Positions 53,254-61,505 of a stretch of 64,000 bases of DNA are shown here, piece by piece (within the stretch, counting starts at the first letter, position 1; every line of letters begins with the position of its first letter). The notes below the pieces were generated by a model, which saw nothing but the letters and a program-made list of their open reading frames with translations, was not told the DNA's origin and did no database searches. This DNA comes from Companilactobacillus zhachilii (GTDB lineage: Bacteria; Bacillota; Bacilli; Lactobacillales; Lactobacillaceae): contig NZ_CP031933.2 in NCBI RefSeq assembly GCF_003606365.2, positions 2,480,001 to 2,544,000 of the forward strand, written 5' to 3'. The translations under genes were made by a program, and so were the position numbers.

Positions 53254-54007
53254 CTTTATTTATCAAGTTCAAATAAACTTTAAACGTATTATTCTCCGCA
53301 ACAAGCGTTTCTTTTTCTTTGATGTTGTTCTGCCAATTTTCTTCTATGTTTTATACTCTAAAATATTTGTCGGCAACGCTAACCAAGCTGAGTTGAAAAT
53401 CTGGCAATTAAACTATCTTATCAGCATGATTATTTACGGTTGCCTATTAGGTTCCACAATCACCGTTGCTAATACCTTACTAGAAGATCAGACCAGTCAT
53501 TTTGATACACTCTCACGCTTAACGCCTTTACCTAGATGGAAATATTATTTGTCACGTGTGATAATTTTTCTACTATTAAATTTAATTGCCGCTGTCGGTA
53601 TTTGTATCACTGGAATCTTCATTAACCATTTATCATTGCCAATCAAAACTTGGTCTTTCATCATCCTAGCAACACTTATTGGCACTATTCCGCTTATTCT
53701 TATCGGGATTCTTATTTCTCTATCAGGCAATCCCGCAACCGTGAACTTACTAAATAATCTGGTCACCTTTCCTTTGGCAATCCTCAGTGGGCTCTGGATG
53801 CCTATGAGTGCCATGCCTACCTGGGTTCAAAGTATTGGTAAATTAACCCCCACTTTCCAATTATCAAAAATTGATAAAGCACTCCTCAATAGTAAAGCAA
53901 TAGACAATTCGTCAATTATAGGCATTACAATTTGGTTCCTCGTTCTTAGTGTGGGAACCTTACTAGTGATGAAGTATCAGAAAAATCGGGAGTTGACCTT
54001 CGCATGA
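53246..54007 (+). CDS. ABC-2-type permease
   Basis: This 253-residue membrane protein has six hydrophobic segments and an ABC-2 signature near the end (LSGLWMPMSAMPTWVQSIGKLTPTF). The ATG at 53246 overlaps the end of the ATPase gene (CACATGAGTAG), so translation is coupled. It presumably dimerises and forms an exporter with the upstream ATPase. Substrate is likely a lipopeptide, polyene-like compound or lipid, by analogy only. Confidence 0.88.
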   Translation: MSSFIYQVQINFKRIILRNKRFFFFDVVLPIFFYVLYSKIFVGNANQAELKIWQLNYLISMIIYGCLLGSTITVANTLLEDQTSHFDTLSRLTPLPRWKYYLSRVIIFLLLNLIAAVGICITGIFINHLSLPIKTWSFIILATLIGTIPLILIGILISLSGNPATVNLLNNLVTFPLAILSGLWMPMSAMPTWVQSIGKLTPTFQLSKIDKALLNSKAIDNSSIIGITIWFLVLSVGTLLVMKYQKNRELTFA

Positions 54008-55101
54008 AATTTTTGGAAAAACATATTTTATTTCCTAAAAGATTCGGTATTATCCCCTACTTTTGGGTATTCTCTTTGATAGTATTATCCAGTGAAACTT
54101 TAATTAAATATAAGTTTCACTGGATTTTATTTTCGTTATTATTGATTTTTTTGAAATTATACCGTGATGGCTATGTAATAAATCGCTGGCTACCAATTCA
54201 AATAACCGGTCAATTACTTATAACGACCTATCTAGTCTACCAATATGGCTTGGGAACCCTCTTTATTTATACGGCTTGGGAGATTGGTTCATTGCCATTC
54301 AAAAAGAGTCAATTTTACAAATATACGGCCCTCTATCTAGTTTTCAGTGTCTTTTGTATCATCGGCGATTCAATCTACAATTTTGAGCAATATCAACTCT
54401 TCGGAATTATTATCACGATGTTTTTCGCTATTGGATCTCCCTTTGCGGCTCGCTCACTAGGCAACAGCTATCGGCGTTTATATAGTTTAAAGCAAAACAA
54501 TAAGCGTTTGGAAACTATTATTAAACAACAAGAACGTGAACGAATTGCCAAAGATCTACATGATAATCTTGGTCAATCTTTCTCACTGATTACTCTGAAA
54601 GCTGAATTGGCCAATAAATTAATTGATAAAAATCCTAATCAAGCACGACAAGAAATTAAAGATATCGCCGCCGCATCAAGAGAAAACCTCGCCATGGTTC
54701 GAAAAATCGTCAGTGATTTGAATCAGAAATCAATTGCTGAAGCCATGATAGAAGAAGAACGCAATTTACATTTGGTTAATATCATGCAAAGTTCGCATAA
54801 CGAAAAAATTTCAGTTAACTGGCCAATCCCCATTCAAACTGCTTTAGCCGCCATTATTAAAGAGGCCTCGACTAATATTATTCGGTACAGCCAAGCACAT
54901 ATTGCCACTTTTGACTTTGATGAGGATGATGAAAATTACTACCTATCTATTAAAGATGATGGTGTTGGATATCAACAAGGTCAAAAAGACTCCTTTGGTA
55001 TAACCGGCATGGCCCAACGACTAGCTAGCATTAATGGCACTATTGCCATCGAATCTAATCAAGGTATCGTTTTAAAAACTAAGATTCAAAAGGACAAGTA
55101 A
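54004..55101 (+). CDS. Sensor histidine kinase (HisKA_3, LiaS/DesK type)
   Basis: This 365-residue kinase has about five membrane helices in the first 155 residues, a short coiled linker, a HisKA_3 dimerisation segment with H186 (ERERIAKDLHDNLGQSF) and a HATPase domain (SIKDDGVGY, SFGITGMAQRL). No large extracellular loop is seen, as in intramembrane-sensing kinases for cell-envelope stress. It overlaps the permease gene by 4 bases and is followed directly by its response regulator. Confidence 0.92.
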   Translation: MKFLEKHILFPKRFGIIPYFWVFSLIVLSSETLIKYKFHWILFSLLLIFLKLYRDGYVINRWLPIQITGQLLITTYLVYQYGLGTLFIYTAWEIGSLPFKKSQFYKYTALYLVFSVFCIIGDSIYNFEQYQLFGIIITMFFAIGSPFAARSLGNSYRRLYSLKQNNKRLETIIKQQERERIAKDLHDNLGQSFSLITLKAELANKLIDKNPNQARQEIKDIAAASRENLAMVRKIVSDLNQKSIAEAMIEEERNLHLVNIMQSSHNEKISVNWPIPIQTALAAIIKEASTNIIRYSQAHIATFDFDEDDENYYLSIKDDGVGYQQGQKDSFGITGMAQRLASINGTIAIESNQGIVLKTKIQKDK

Positions 55102-55102
55102 A

Positions 55103-55708
55103 ATGACAACAATATTTCTGGCAGAAGATCAAAAACTTTTGAACACAGCCTTAGCAACTTTACTCGGTTTGGAAGATGACCTCGAGGTTATCGGCACCGC
55201 TACCAATGGTGAAACTGCTTTAGCATCTATTATCACCAAAAATCCCGACGTGGCTATTCTCGACATCGAAATGCCTGATCTATCCGGATTGGACGTAGCC
55301 CAACAAATTCATTTATTGAAACTACCTATTAAAGTCATTATTTTAACAACCTTTGCCAATGCAGAATATTTTGCCCAAGCAGTGGCAGCGAAGGTTAATG
55401 GATATCTGTTGAAAGATAATCCAACTGATCAATTGGTCAAAGCAATCCATGAAGTCTTAGATGGGAAAACTATCTTCTCGCCAGAATTAGTTTCAACCAT
55501 TATCTCGGCTGAACAAAATCCCTTAACAAAGCGCGAGTTAGATGTTCTAAGAGAAATTAAAACCGGAAAAAGTAGTAAGGAGATTGCTAAAGCAGTCTTT
55601 TTGTCAGAAGGAACCGTTAGAAATTATATTTCTTCTATTCTTAGTAAGACCGGAACTTCTTCACGAATTGAAGCTTTGAATGTTGCTGAGAAGAATAAAT
55701 GGATATAA
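55103..55708 (+). CDS. NarL/LuxR-type response regulator
   Basis: This 201-residue regulator has a receiver domain (ED at 8-9, phosphorylated D54 in ILDIEMPDLSG, K105 in LLKDNP) and a LuxR helix-turn-helix (LTKRELDVLREIKTGKSSKEIAKAVFLSEGTVRNYISSILSK). It is the partner of the adjacent kinase and likely activates the ABC exporter genes. The F1 repeat immediately after the stop can terminate the transcript. Confidence 0.93.
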   Translation: MTTIFLAEDQKLLNTALATLLGLEDDLEVIGTATNGETALASIITKNPDVAILDIEMPDLSGLDVAQQIHLLKLPIKVIILTTFANAEYFAQAVAAKVNGYLLKDNPTDQLVKAIHEVLDGKTIFSPELVSTIISAEQNPLTKRELDVLREIKTGKSSKEIAKAVFLSEGTVRNYISSILSKTGTSSRIEALNVAEKNKWI

Positions 55709-55863
55709 CGAGTGGAACAAAACATGTTCAGCTTTCGAGCAGTAATGCGAAAGGCGCCAGTAATCCGATTTTGGATTGCTGGCGCTTTTGGTTTTAAGTG
55801 GAAAAATTTATGTTTTGTTTCGCGTTTATGCTGCATGTTTAAAGATAATAATAGTTTTGTCCC
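55709..55863 (+). repeat. F1 repeat, copy h (forward)
   Basis: The core is AGGCGCCAGTAATCC / GGATTGCTGGCGCTT, followed by the tail ending GTTTTGTCCC. It begins one base after the response-regulator stop codon. Confidence 0.85.
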
Positions 55864-55873
55864 AAAATCATTT

Positions 55874-56224
55874 TTACTTTATTAATCTAATCTTTATTGC
55901 CAAAGCTCCATATTGTCGTTCCATTTTTCGAGAATAAATCTCTTGGTTTTCCTTATCAAGTTCATCAATAGACTCATTCTCAGGACTACCAATCACCGTA
56001 CCAGCATATTTGGTAAATAGTTTTTTAAACGTTGGAAATTGCTCAAGCCCTAATATTTCAGTAATTAAACTTTCTCCAGTTGCCAAGTCGGTAAACTGAA
56101 TTTTGTCACCAACCTTTAACTGTGAACGCTTTTCATCATTCAGCCTAACTTCAATTGTCTTAGTTCCATTCTTTATTGCCATGAATGGTTGATGATTTAG
56201 ATGCATATCCATAATATCTTTCAC
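55874..56224 (-). CDS. ASCH-domain protein
   Basis: This 116-residue protein is close to the ASCH/YqfB-like fold: HLNHQPFMAIKNGTKTIEVRLNDEKRSQLKVGDKIQF, then ETLITEI-like segment and a C-terminal YSRKMERQYGALAIKI. ASCH domains bind RNA or nucleotides in several cases, for example ac4C amidohydrolase in E. coli YqfB; here the function is unproven. The start could be GTG at 56224 or ATG at 56212. It is convergent with the response regulator unit. Confidence 0.8.
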   Translation of the reverse strand: MKDIMDMHLNHQPFMAIKNGTKTIEVRLNDEKRSQLKVGDKIQFTDLATGESLITEILGLEQFPTFKKLFTKYAGTVIGSPENESIDELDKENQEIYSRKMERQYGALAIKIRLIK

Positions 56225-56286
56225 TCTTTTCTTTCCGATTAACCTCTACCTGCTATATATAGTCCTTATTAGTATCAGTCCAAAAA

Positions 56287-56465
56287 CTAGTCGGAAGAAC
56301 CGAGAAAACTTGACTAGCAGTGAAAGTGGAGTTAGAGCTTTAGCTCTTACTCCACCGGGCGTATTTTGAAATTCGCGCATTTTGCGAAGTTCAAAATCGA
56401 GTCTGTAGACCTTGGCTCCAGGCGGTCCGCACAGCTAGTCAAGTTTTCTCGGTTCTGGAGACGGC
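56287..56465 (+). repeat. F2 cloverleaf repeat, copy 16 (forward)
   Basis: The outer arm is GAACCGAGAAAACTTGACTA and its complement. Hairpin 1 is GAGTTAGAGCT / AGCTCTTACTC. It lies about 80 bases before the glycerophosphodiesterase start. Confidence 0.88.
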
Positions 56466-56544
56466 ATATTTAAAAATAAAAATTTACATCTTCCTAAATT
56501 CTAATAATTATGTATTATATAGTAGAAACAGAGGGGATATAAAT

Positions 56545-58323
56545 ATGGGGTCATGGACCGAATTTCGTAAACAAAACCGCAATTTCTGGAAAAACTTCTG
56601 GAAATACGGTCAAATTATTATTTTAATTCAACTGATTATTAACTTCATTTTAGTACCAGTTTTAAATTTTATGGCAAATGGTATTAACTATCTAGGAAAT
56701 GTTAACTATATTTCTTATAGCAACGCCATGAATTTAATTATGCACAAACCACTGGTCGTTTTGGGACTAATTTTAGTATTGCTCATTTTACTACTGTTAG
56801 TCTTCGCTCAATTCACATTAATGTTGGTCAGTTTTCAGGCCATCAAATCTAATGCCAGTCTGAGTTGGTGGGATTATCTCAAAAGTGTTAGTAAAAATCT
56901 CTTTGGCTTGCCATTCAAGGCATTCGGATTCTTTTTATTATACTTTTTAATTATTACACCTTTTGGTAGTTTTGGGATGTCTTCAAGTCTCTTAAGCAAA
57001 GTCAAAATTCCGCAATTTATTATTGATTGGCTTTTCCAAGAACATCTACCTTTAGGAATACTATTAGTTATTTTATATATCATTATTTTCTACATTGGGC
57101 TGCGTTGGCTTTTCGTTTTGCCACTTATGATCTTTGAAAATAAAGATATTAAAGATGCTATCATTCGCAGTTGGCAGATGACTCGTGGGAAAATCCTTTA
57201 TTATCTAGGAATGTTCTTAATTTTAATTGGAGCCATAACTATTTTTGTCATGGTTTCTACCAGTATCTTTATCGGACTTCAGGCTATAATCGACAATGTA
57301 TCTTTCCTAAAAGCAATTGACTTTCCTATGGCTGTCGTTAATCTGACAATCATTCAATTGCTAAATTATTGTGTCAGTTTATATGCTTCAGCTATTTCAG
57401 TCTTAATTTTACTAAGTCACACGCACACACATTATTTCTACCCTAGAAAAAATCATCGTAGTCACAAATGGTTCTGGGGAATTTTAGGTACTGCTGTCAT
57501 TGTTTCCTTTGTTGGTTACGATACGCTTTACTTCAACGACTTGCTCTTGACACCGCCTGTCACTATTTCCCATCGTGGTGTTGATGATGGAAATGGCGTT
57601 CAAAACACTATCCAATCACTAGAAGCAACGGCCAAGGAAAAGCCGGACTATATTGAAATGGATGTCCAAGAGACAAAGGACCATCAATTTGTTGTTTTCC
57701 ACGATAACACTCTAAAAGGACTGGCTGGAATCAATAAACGGCCTAGTCAGATGACTCTAAATGAGCTAAAACAAACTCAGATTCATGAGAATGGTAAAAC
57801 AACTTATATTGCCAGCTTTGATGATTATCTCGCTACTGCTACTCGTTTGAATCAAAAGCTTTTAGTCGAGTTAAAATCCGTCCCTGGTAATAAAAAAGAT
57901 TTTGTAAAACTCTTTGCTAAAAAGTATCAAAAACAACTGTTGAAGAATAAAGATATGGTTCATTCATTAAGCTACAGTTATATCGAAGAAACCAAAAACT
58001 TAATGCCAAAAATCACGACAAGTTATATTTTACCGTTCAATCTCTTCGGGGTTCCATTCACCAACGCTAATGCCTTTACCATGGAATACACGACTTTGAA
58101 TCAGTCGTTCATCGAAAATGCCCACTTGCAACAAAAGAAAGTCTTTGCATGGACGGCTAACGATGAGGAATCAATGGATCGGATGATTTTCATAGGTGCG
58201 GACGGCGTTATAACAGACAATTTGAGTGAATTACAAACGGAAAATGATAATTTATTCAATAACACCAGTTATACTAAACGAATCACCGCATATATCTCAC
58301 AGATGCAAGATCCATTTGAATAA
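56545..58323 (+). CDS. Membrane-anchored glycerophosphodiester phosphodiesterase
   Basis: This 592-residue protein combines a membrane domain of about eight helices (residues 15-335) with a C-terminal GDPD domain. The catalytic segment is ISHRGVDDGNGVQNTIQSLE (H, R, N, E), followed by EMDVQETKDHQFVVFHDNTL (E, D, H). It hydrolyses glycerophosphodiesters such as deacylated lipids or lipoteichoic-type substrates at the membrane. The C-terminal domain ends with the GADGVITDNLSEL signature. GAGGGG precedes the start and an F3 terminator ends the gene. Confidence 0.92.
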   Translation: MGSWTEFRKQNRNFWKNFWKYGQIIILIQLIINFILVPVLNFMANGINYLGNVNYISYSNAMNLIMHKPLVVLGLILVLLILLLLVFAQFTLMLVSFQAIKSNASLSWWDYLKSVSKNLFGLPFKAFGFFLLYFLIITPFGSFGMSSSLLSKVKIPQFIIDWLFQEHLPLGILLVILYIIIFYIGLRWLFVLPLMIFENKDIKDAIIRSWQMTRGKILYYLGMFLILIGAITIFVMVSTSIFIGLQAIIDNVSFLKAIDFPMAVVNLTIIQLLNYCVSLYASAISVLILLSHTHTHYFYPRKNHRSHKWFWGILGTAVIVSFVGYDTLYFNDLLLTPPVTISHRGVDDGNGVQNTIQSLEATAKEKPDYIEMDVQETKDHQFVVFHDNTLKGLAGINKRPSQMTLNELKQTQIHENGKTTYIASFDDYLATATRLNQKLLVELKSVPGNKKDFVKLFAKKYQKQLLKNKDMVHSLSYSYIEETKNLMPKITTSYILPFNLFGVPFTNANAFTMEYTTLNQSFIENAHLQQKKVFAWTANDEESMDRMIFIGADGVITDNLSELQTENDNLFNNTSYTKRITAYISQMQDPFE

Positions 58324-58326
58324 GAC

Positions 58327-58380
58327 AAAAAACTAGATATTTTTCTGGATAATTTACCCAGGAAAATATCTAGTTTTTTT
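58327..58380. terminator. F3 long-stem terminator, copy 3
   Basis: AAAAAACTAGATATTTTTC pairs with GGAAAATATCTAGTTTTTT. It lies 3 bases past the stop codon. Confidence 0.87.
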
Positions 58381-58480
58381 CGATTCTGTCAGTACCAATT
58401 TGCTAAATATATCTAAGTTATTAACCATAAAGCAACGAGACTTTATTCTTGGTTCAATAAACATAAAAATAAAAGATACT

Positions 58481-58663
58481 CTAGCCGGAAGGAACCAGAA
58501 AATTAGGTTGCCGTGAAGGTGGCGTTATAGCTTCAGCCATTACACCACGGGACGACTTTTGAAATTCGCGTACTTTGCGAAGTTCAAAATCGAGATTGGA
58601 GACCGCACTTTGGCTCCAATCGGTCCCCACAGCAACCTAATTTTCTGGTTACTGGAGGCGGCA
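58481..58663 (+). repeat. F2 cloverleaf repeat, copy 17 (forward)
   Basis: The outer arm is GGAACCAGAAAATTAGGTTG with its near-complement. The right end is 4 bases from the stop codon of the sugar kinase gene on the minus strand. Confidence 0.9.
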
Positions 58664-58667
58664 GGCA

Positions 58668-59660
58668 CTACCTAATTAAATCATTGCGCCCCTCTGTATC
58701 AACATAATTGAAAACGTCAGCTTTACTAAAAATAGGAGCATCGTTCATTGCAGCCTGTGCCAAAATCGAATTAGCAATCGCAAACTCCAGAATATCTTCA
58801 AAAGCCCATTTTTCAATCAATCCTGTTAAAACACCACTGGCAAAGGCATCTCCACTACCGATTCGATCAAGAATAGTTAATTCTTTAGCAGCTGATCGGT
58901 AAATTTTATCATGATGAAATAAGAAACCAGCAAAGTATTTCTTACCATCTTGAAAGCTACGTTGACTCCCTGCGAAGAAATTAATTTGATAATCCCGACA
59001 GAATTTTTGATACAATTCAGTTTCATCTTTAACTTGATAATCAAGTAAATCAGTTAAATCGCGTTGACTTCCAAAAGCTACATCAACGAAAGGTAAGATT
59101 TTTTGATAACGTTTCTTCATCGTTTCATGATTATTATCTTCATTGAGACTCATTCGATAATTGAAATCAAAGCAGACCGTTTTATGACGCTCATGGGCAA
59201 CTTGGGCCAGTTTTAAAGCGGCTGTTCTTGTTTGACGATTCAAACTCAGAGCAATTCCACAAATATGAACGATATCGACTCCAACTAAAGCTCGTTCAAA
59301 ATCATAATCATCGGCAGGCATCTGACAAAAGGAACTAGATAAACGATCTTGATAGGTCACACGCTGTGGTCTGGCACCTTGCCCCAATTCGACAAAGAAA
59401 CTGCCCAAGCTCTTCCCTTTATAAATAATATTTTTGTCAGAAATACCCAATTTCCGTACATCAGCAGCGGCTTTTTTCCCTAATGGATTATCGGGCAAAA
59501 CCGTCAATAAGGTCGTGTCATATCCGAAATGGGACAAACTACTCAATAAATTGACGCCTGTTCCAACAGTTGACATCATCAGATGGTCATTTTGTTCAAG
59601 CATCATCTTTTCTTCGACGGTCAAACGCATCATAACTTCGCCAAAAGCTAATATATTCAT
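58668..59660 (-). CDS. PfkB-family sugar kinase, 2-keto-3-deoxygluconate kinase-like
   Basis: This 330-residue kinase phosphorylates a sugar acid, most likely 2-keto-3-deoxygluconate, with ATP. The N-terminal FGEVMMRLT (substrate lid region), GTGVNLLSSL and the C-terminal DRIGSGDAFASG (anion hole and catalytic D) fit KdgK. It is the last gene of the minus-strand operon, 10 bases after dgaF, so the product would feed the aldolase. A few relatives in such operons act on 2-amino-2-deoxy sugars instead. Confidence 0.88.
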   Translation of the reverse strand: MNILAFGEVMMRLTVEEKMMLEQNDHLMMSTVGTGVNLLSSLSHFGYDTTLLTVLPDNPLGKKAAADVRKLGISDKNIIYKGKSLGSFFVELGQGARPQRVTYQDRLSSSFCQMPADDYDFERALVGVDIVHICGIALSLNRQTRTAALKLAQVAHERHKTVCFDFNYRMSLNEDNNHETMKKRYQKILPFVDVAFGSQRDLTDLLDYQVKDETELYQKFCRDYQINFFAGSQRSFQDGKKYFAGFLFHHDKIYRSAAKELTILDRIGSGDAFASGVLTGLIEKWAFEDILEFAIANSILAQAAMNDAPIFSKADVFNYVDTEGRNDLIR

Positions 59661-59670
59661 ATACTAACCT

Positions 59671-60405
59671 CTAAAATTTCTTGATGATCTCATATAGTTT
59701 AGCGACATCTTCTGGTCTAGTATCGCCAGTCGCCTTATCAATAATTGAACTGTAAACGTGCGGAATAATTCGTTTAACACCGGCATCAACGGCAATTTGA
59801 ACGATTTCTTCAAAGTTTTCTAAGTCAATGCCACCGGTTGGCTCAAGGTCGAAATCATTGGCTGCACAAGCACGGGCAACTTCTTTATATTCATCAATAT
59901 GTGCTAGACCCTTCATTGGGAAAAACTTGATTGAAGAACCACCCATATCTTTCAATAAAGCAATAGCCGTTTCGATTGCTACTTCTGTTGCGGGTGTTTG
60001 ACTACTCAATGGTCCAGTTGCTAAGTTAACAAAACCGACACGGCCAGTTGGTGAAACAAGGCCATTGATGATCGTTTTTGATTGGCCCAAGGCTTCTCTT
60101 GAAGCACCAACGCCTGTGAAAACTTGATTAACATGTTGTGGTTGAATCGCTTTGGAAACGCGAACTACCATACTACTTTGATTAGGATCACCTGCACCCA
60201 AGCCGACTGAAACAGCATTATCAATTTCAGCTTGATATTTTCTCATATCTTCAATAGCCGCTTCATCACTTGGATAATTTTTAGTTAACACGCCTAGTAC
60301 CACGTGACCTTCAGCCGCATCGTAACAATCGATAGCGTTTTGAACTGAATTTGCCAAAACATTCAAGCAAATTCCATTTGGTAAATAGTTGGGTAGTAAA
60401 TTCAT
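59671..60405 (-). CDS. dgaF: 2-dehydro-3-deoxyphosphogluconate aldolase, DgaF type
   Basis: This 244-residue class I aldolase cleaves KDGP to pyruvate and glyceraldehyde 3-phosphate. The FFPMKGLAHIDEYKEV segment contains the Schiff-base lysine candidate, and DLEPTGGIDLENFEEI is the phosphate-binding end. DgaF proteins are longer and distinct from the common Eda. It lies 2 bases downstream of dgaE, as in D-glucosaminate catabolic operons. Confidence 0.92.
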   Translation of the reverse strand: MNLLPNYLPNGICLNVLANSVQNAIDCYDAAEGHVVLGVLTKNYPSDEAAIEDMRKYQAEIDNAVSVGLGAGDPNQSSMVVRVSKAIQPQHVNQVFTGVGASREALGQSKTIINGLVSPTGRVGFVNLATGPLSSQTPATEVAIETAIALLKDMGGSSIKFFPMKGLAHIDEYKEVARACAANDFDLEPTGGIDLENFEEIVQIAVDAGVKRIIPHVYSSIIDKATGDTRPEDVAKLYEIIKKF

Positions 60406-60407
60406 GT

Positions 60408-61505
60408 TTATTCTCCTTCAATAATTTCTTTTAGTCTAGAAACAATTTGATACATTTCAACATCATTTACAGCTCTAATATCAAATTCGATAATTCCTTC
60501 ATTAACTCGATATTCACGGGCATATATCGCTATGTCACCGTTACGTAATTGATTACAAATTTCTTTAGCTGAAAGTTTACCTGTTGGTGTGACTTCAGCT
60601 CGAAAAATTTGCCGACCAGCAGCATCTTGAACGACTCTAACTTTCAAATTAGGGACCCCTGCCAAATTGCTAACAAAAGGTTCTAACCGTTGTTTCATGG
60701 CTGAACCGGCTTCTGAACCTTCTTTAAGATACTTGGCAATGGCAGCCGTTAACCCAAGAATATTTTCCTTACCGATCTTCATTGCTCGACCAATACCAGC
60801 GCCTTGCATGCGTGCCCAACGGATATATTTCTCTTTTCCAAAAATCACACCTGATGCTGGACCCTCAATAGCTTTAGCACCACTGTAAATCACTACGTCG
60901 GCATCCATTTCTAAATACTTAACCAAATCTTCTTCAGCTGCGGCATCCAAAATCAACGGTAAATTGTGACGATGGGCTACTTCAATTGCTTCAGGAATAG
61001 TTAACATACTCTTTTGAACTGTGTGGTGACTCTTAATATATAAAATAGCGGCAGTTTGTTCAGTAATCTGCATTTCGATATGTTCTGGAGTACACATGTT
61101 GGCATAGCCGGCTGGAACCATCCTTGCTCCGGCTACATTCATCATCACTTCCACCGGTGTCCCATAATCAACATCGTGGCCCATTGGTAAAATAACATCG
61201 CGCTTAGTAATTCGTTCAGTATATGGGTGGTAAACGTGGTAGCGACTGCCTTGTCCAATTACACCTGCCAATGTTTCAGCAATCCCTGCAGAAGCTGAGT
61301 TAACAACTAAAGCATCCTCACTATCAACCAATTTAGCCAAATATTTCCCGGTTTGAATTAATAAATCACTCATCTCAAAAAAGTTTTGAGCACCTTGCTT
61401 TTGAGCTTCAACGACTTCATCAGACACTTTAGAAACACCCAAAATGGTCATTTTTCCATCGGCGTTGATGACATGTTTTAGATTATATTTCTCATAAAGA
61501 TCCAT
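60408..61505 (-). CDS. dgaE: PLP-dependent ammonia-lyase, DgaE type
   Basis: This 365-residue fold-type I PLP enzyme of the DgaE/SelA-like group removes ammonia from D-glucosaminate 6-phosphate to give KDGP. PLP-binding features include the LILDAAAEED acid pair and the lysine in YSGAKAIEGPASG. The ATG at 61505 follows GGAG; a TTG 12 bases before it lies in that site. It overlaps the end of the amidohydrolase gene by 14 bases, so translation is coupled. Confidence 0.92.
   Translation of the reverse strand: MDLYEKYNLKHVINADGKMTILGVSKVSDEVVEAQKQGAQNFFEMSDLLIQTGKYLAKLVDSEDALVVNSASAGIAETLAGVIGQGSRYHVYHPYTERITKRDVILPMGHDVDYGTPVEVMMNVAGARMVPAGYANMCTPEHIEMQITEQTAAILYIKSHHTVQKSMLTIPEAIEVAHRHNLPLILDAAAEEDLVKYLEMDADVVIYSGAKAIEGPASGVIFGKEKYIRWARMQGAGIGRAMKIGKENILGLTAAIAKYLKEGSEAGSAMKQRLEPFVSNLAGVPNLKVRVVQDAAGRQIFRAEVTPTGKLSAKEICNQLRNGDIAIYAREYRVNEGIIEFDIRAVNDVEMYQIVSRLKEIIEGE

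Noticed and set aside
23262..58663. F2 repeats as a CRISPR array
   Set aside because: Copies are kilobases apart, differ in the stems, have both orientations, and there are no spacers of equal length and no cas genes.
23262..58663. F2 repeats as rRNA, tRNA or group II intron fragments
   Set aside because: They have a four-way-junction shape but no anticodon or T-arm motif, no domain V-like motif and no reverse transcriptase nearby.
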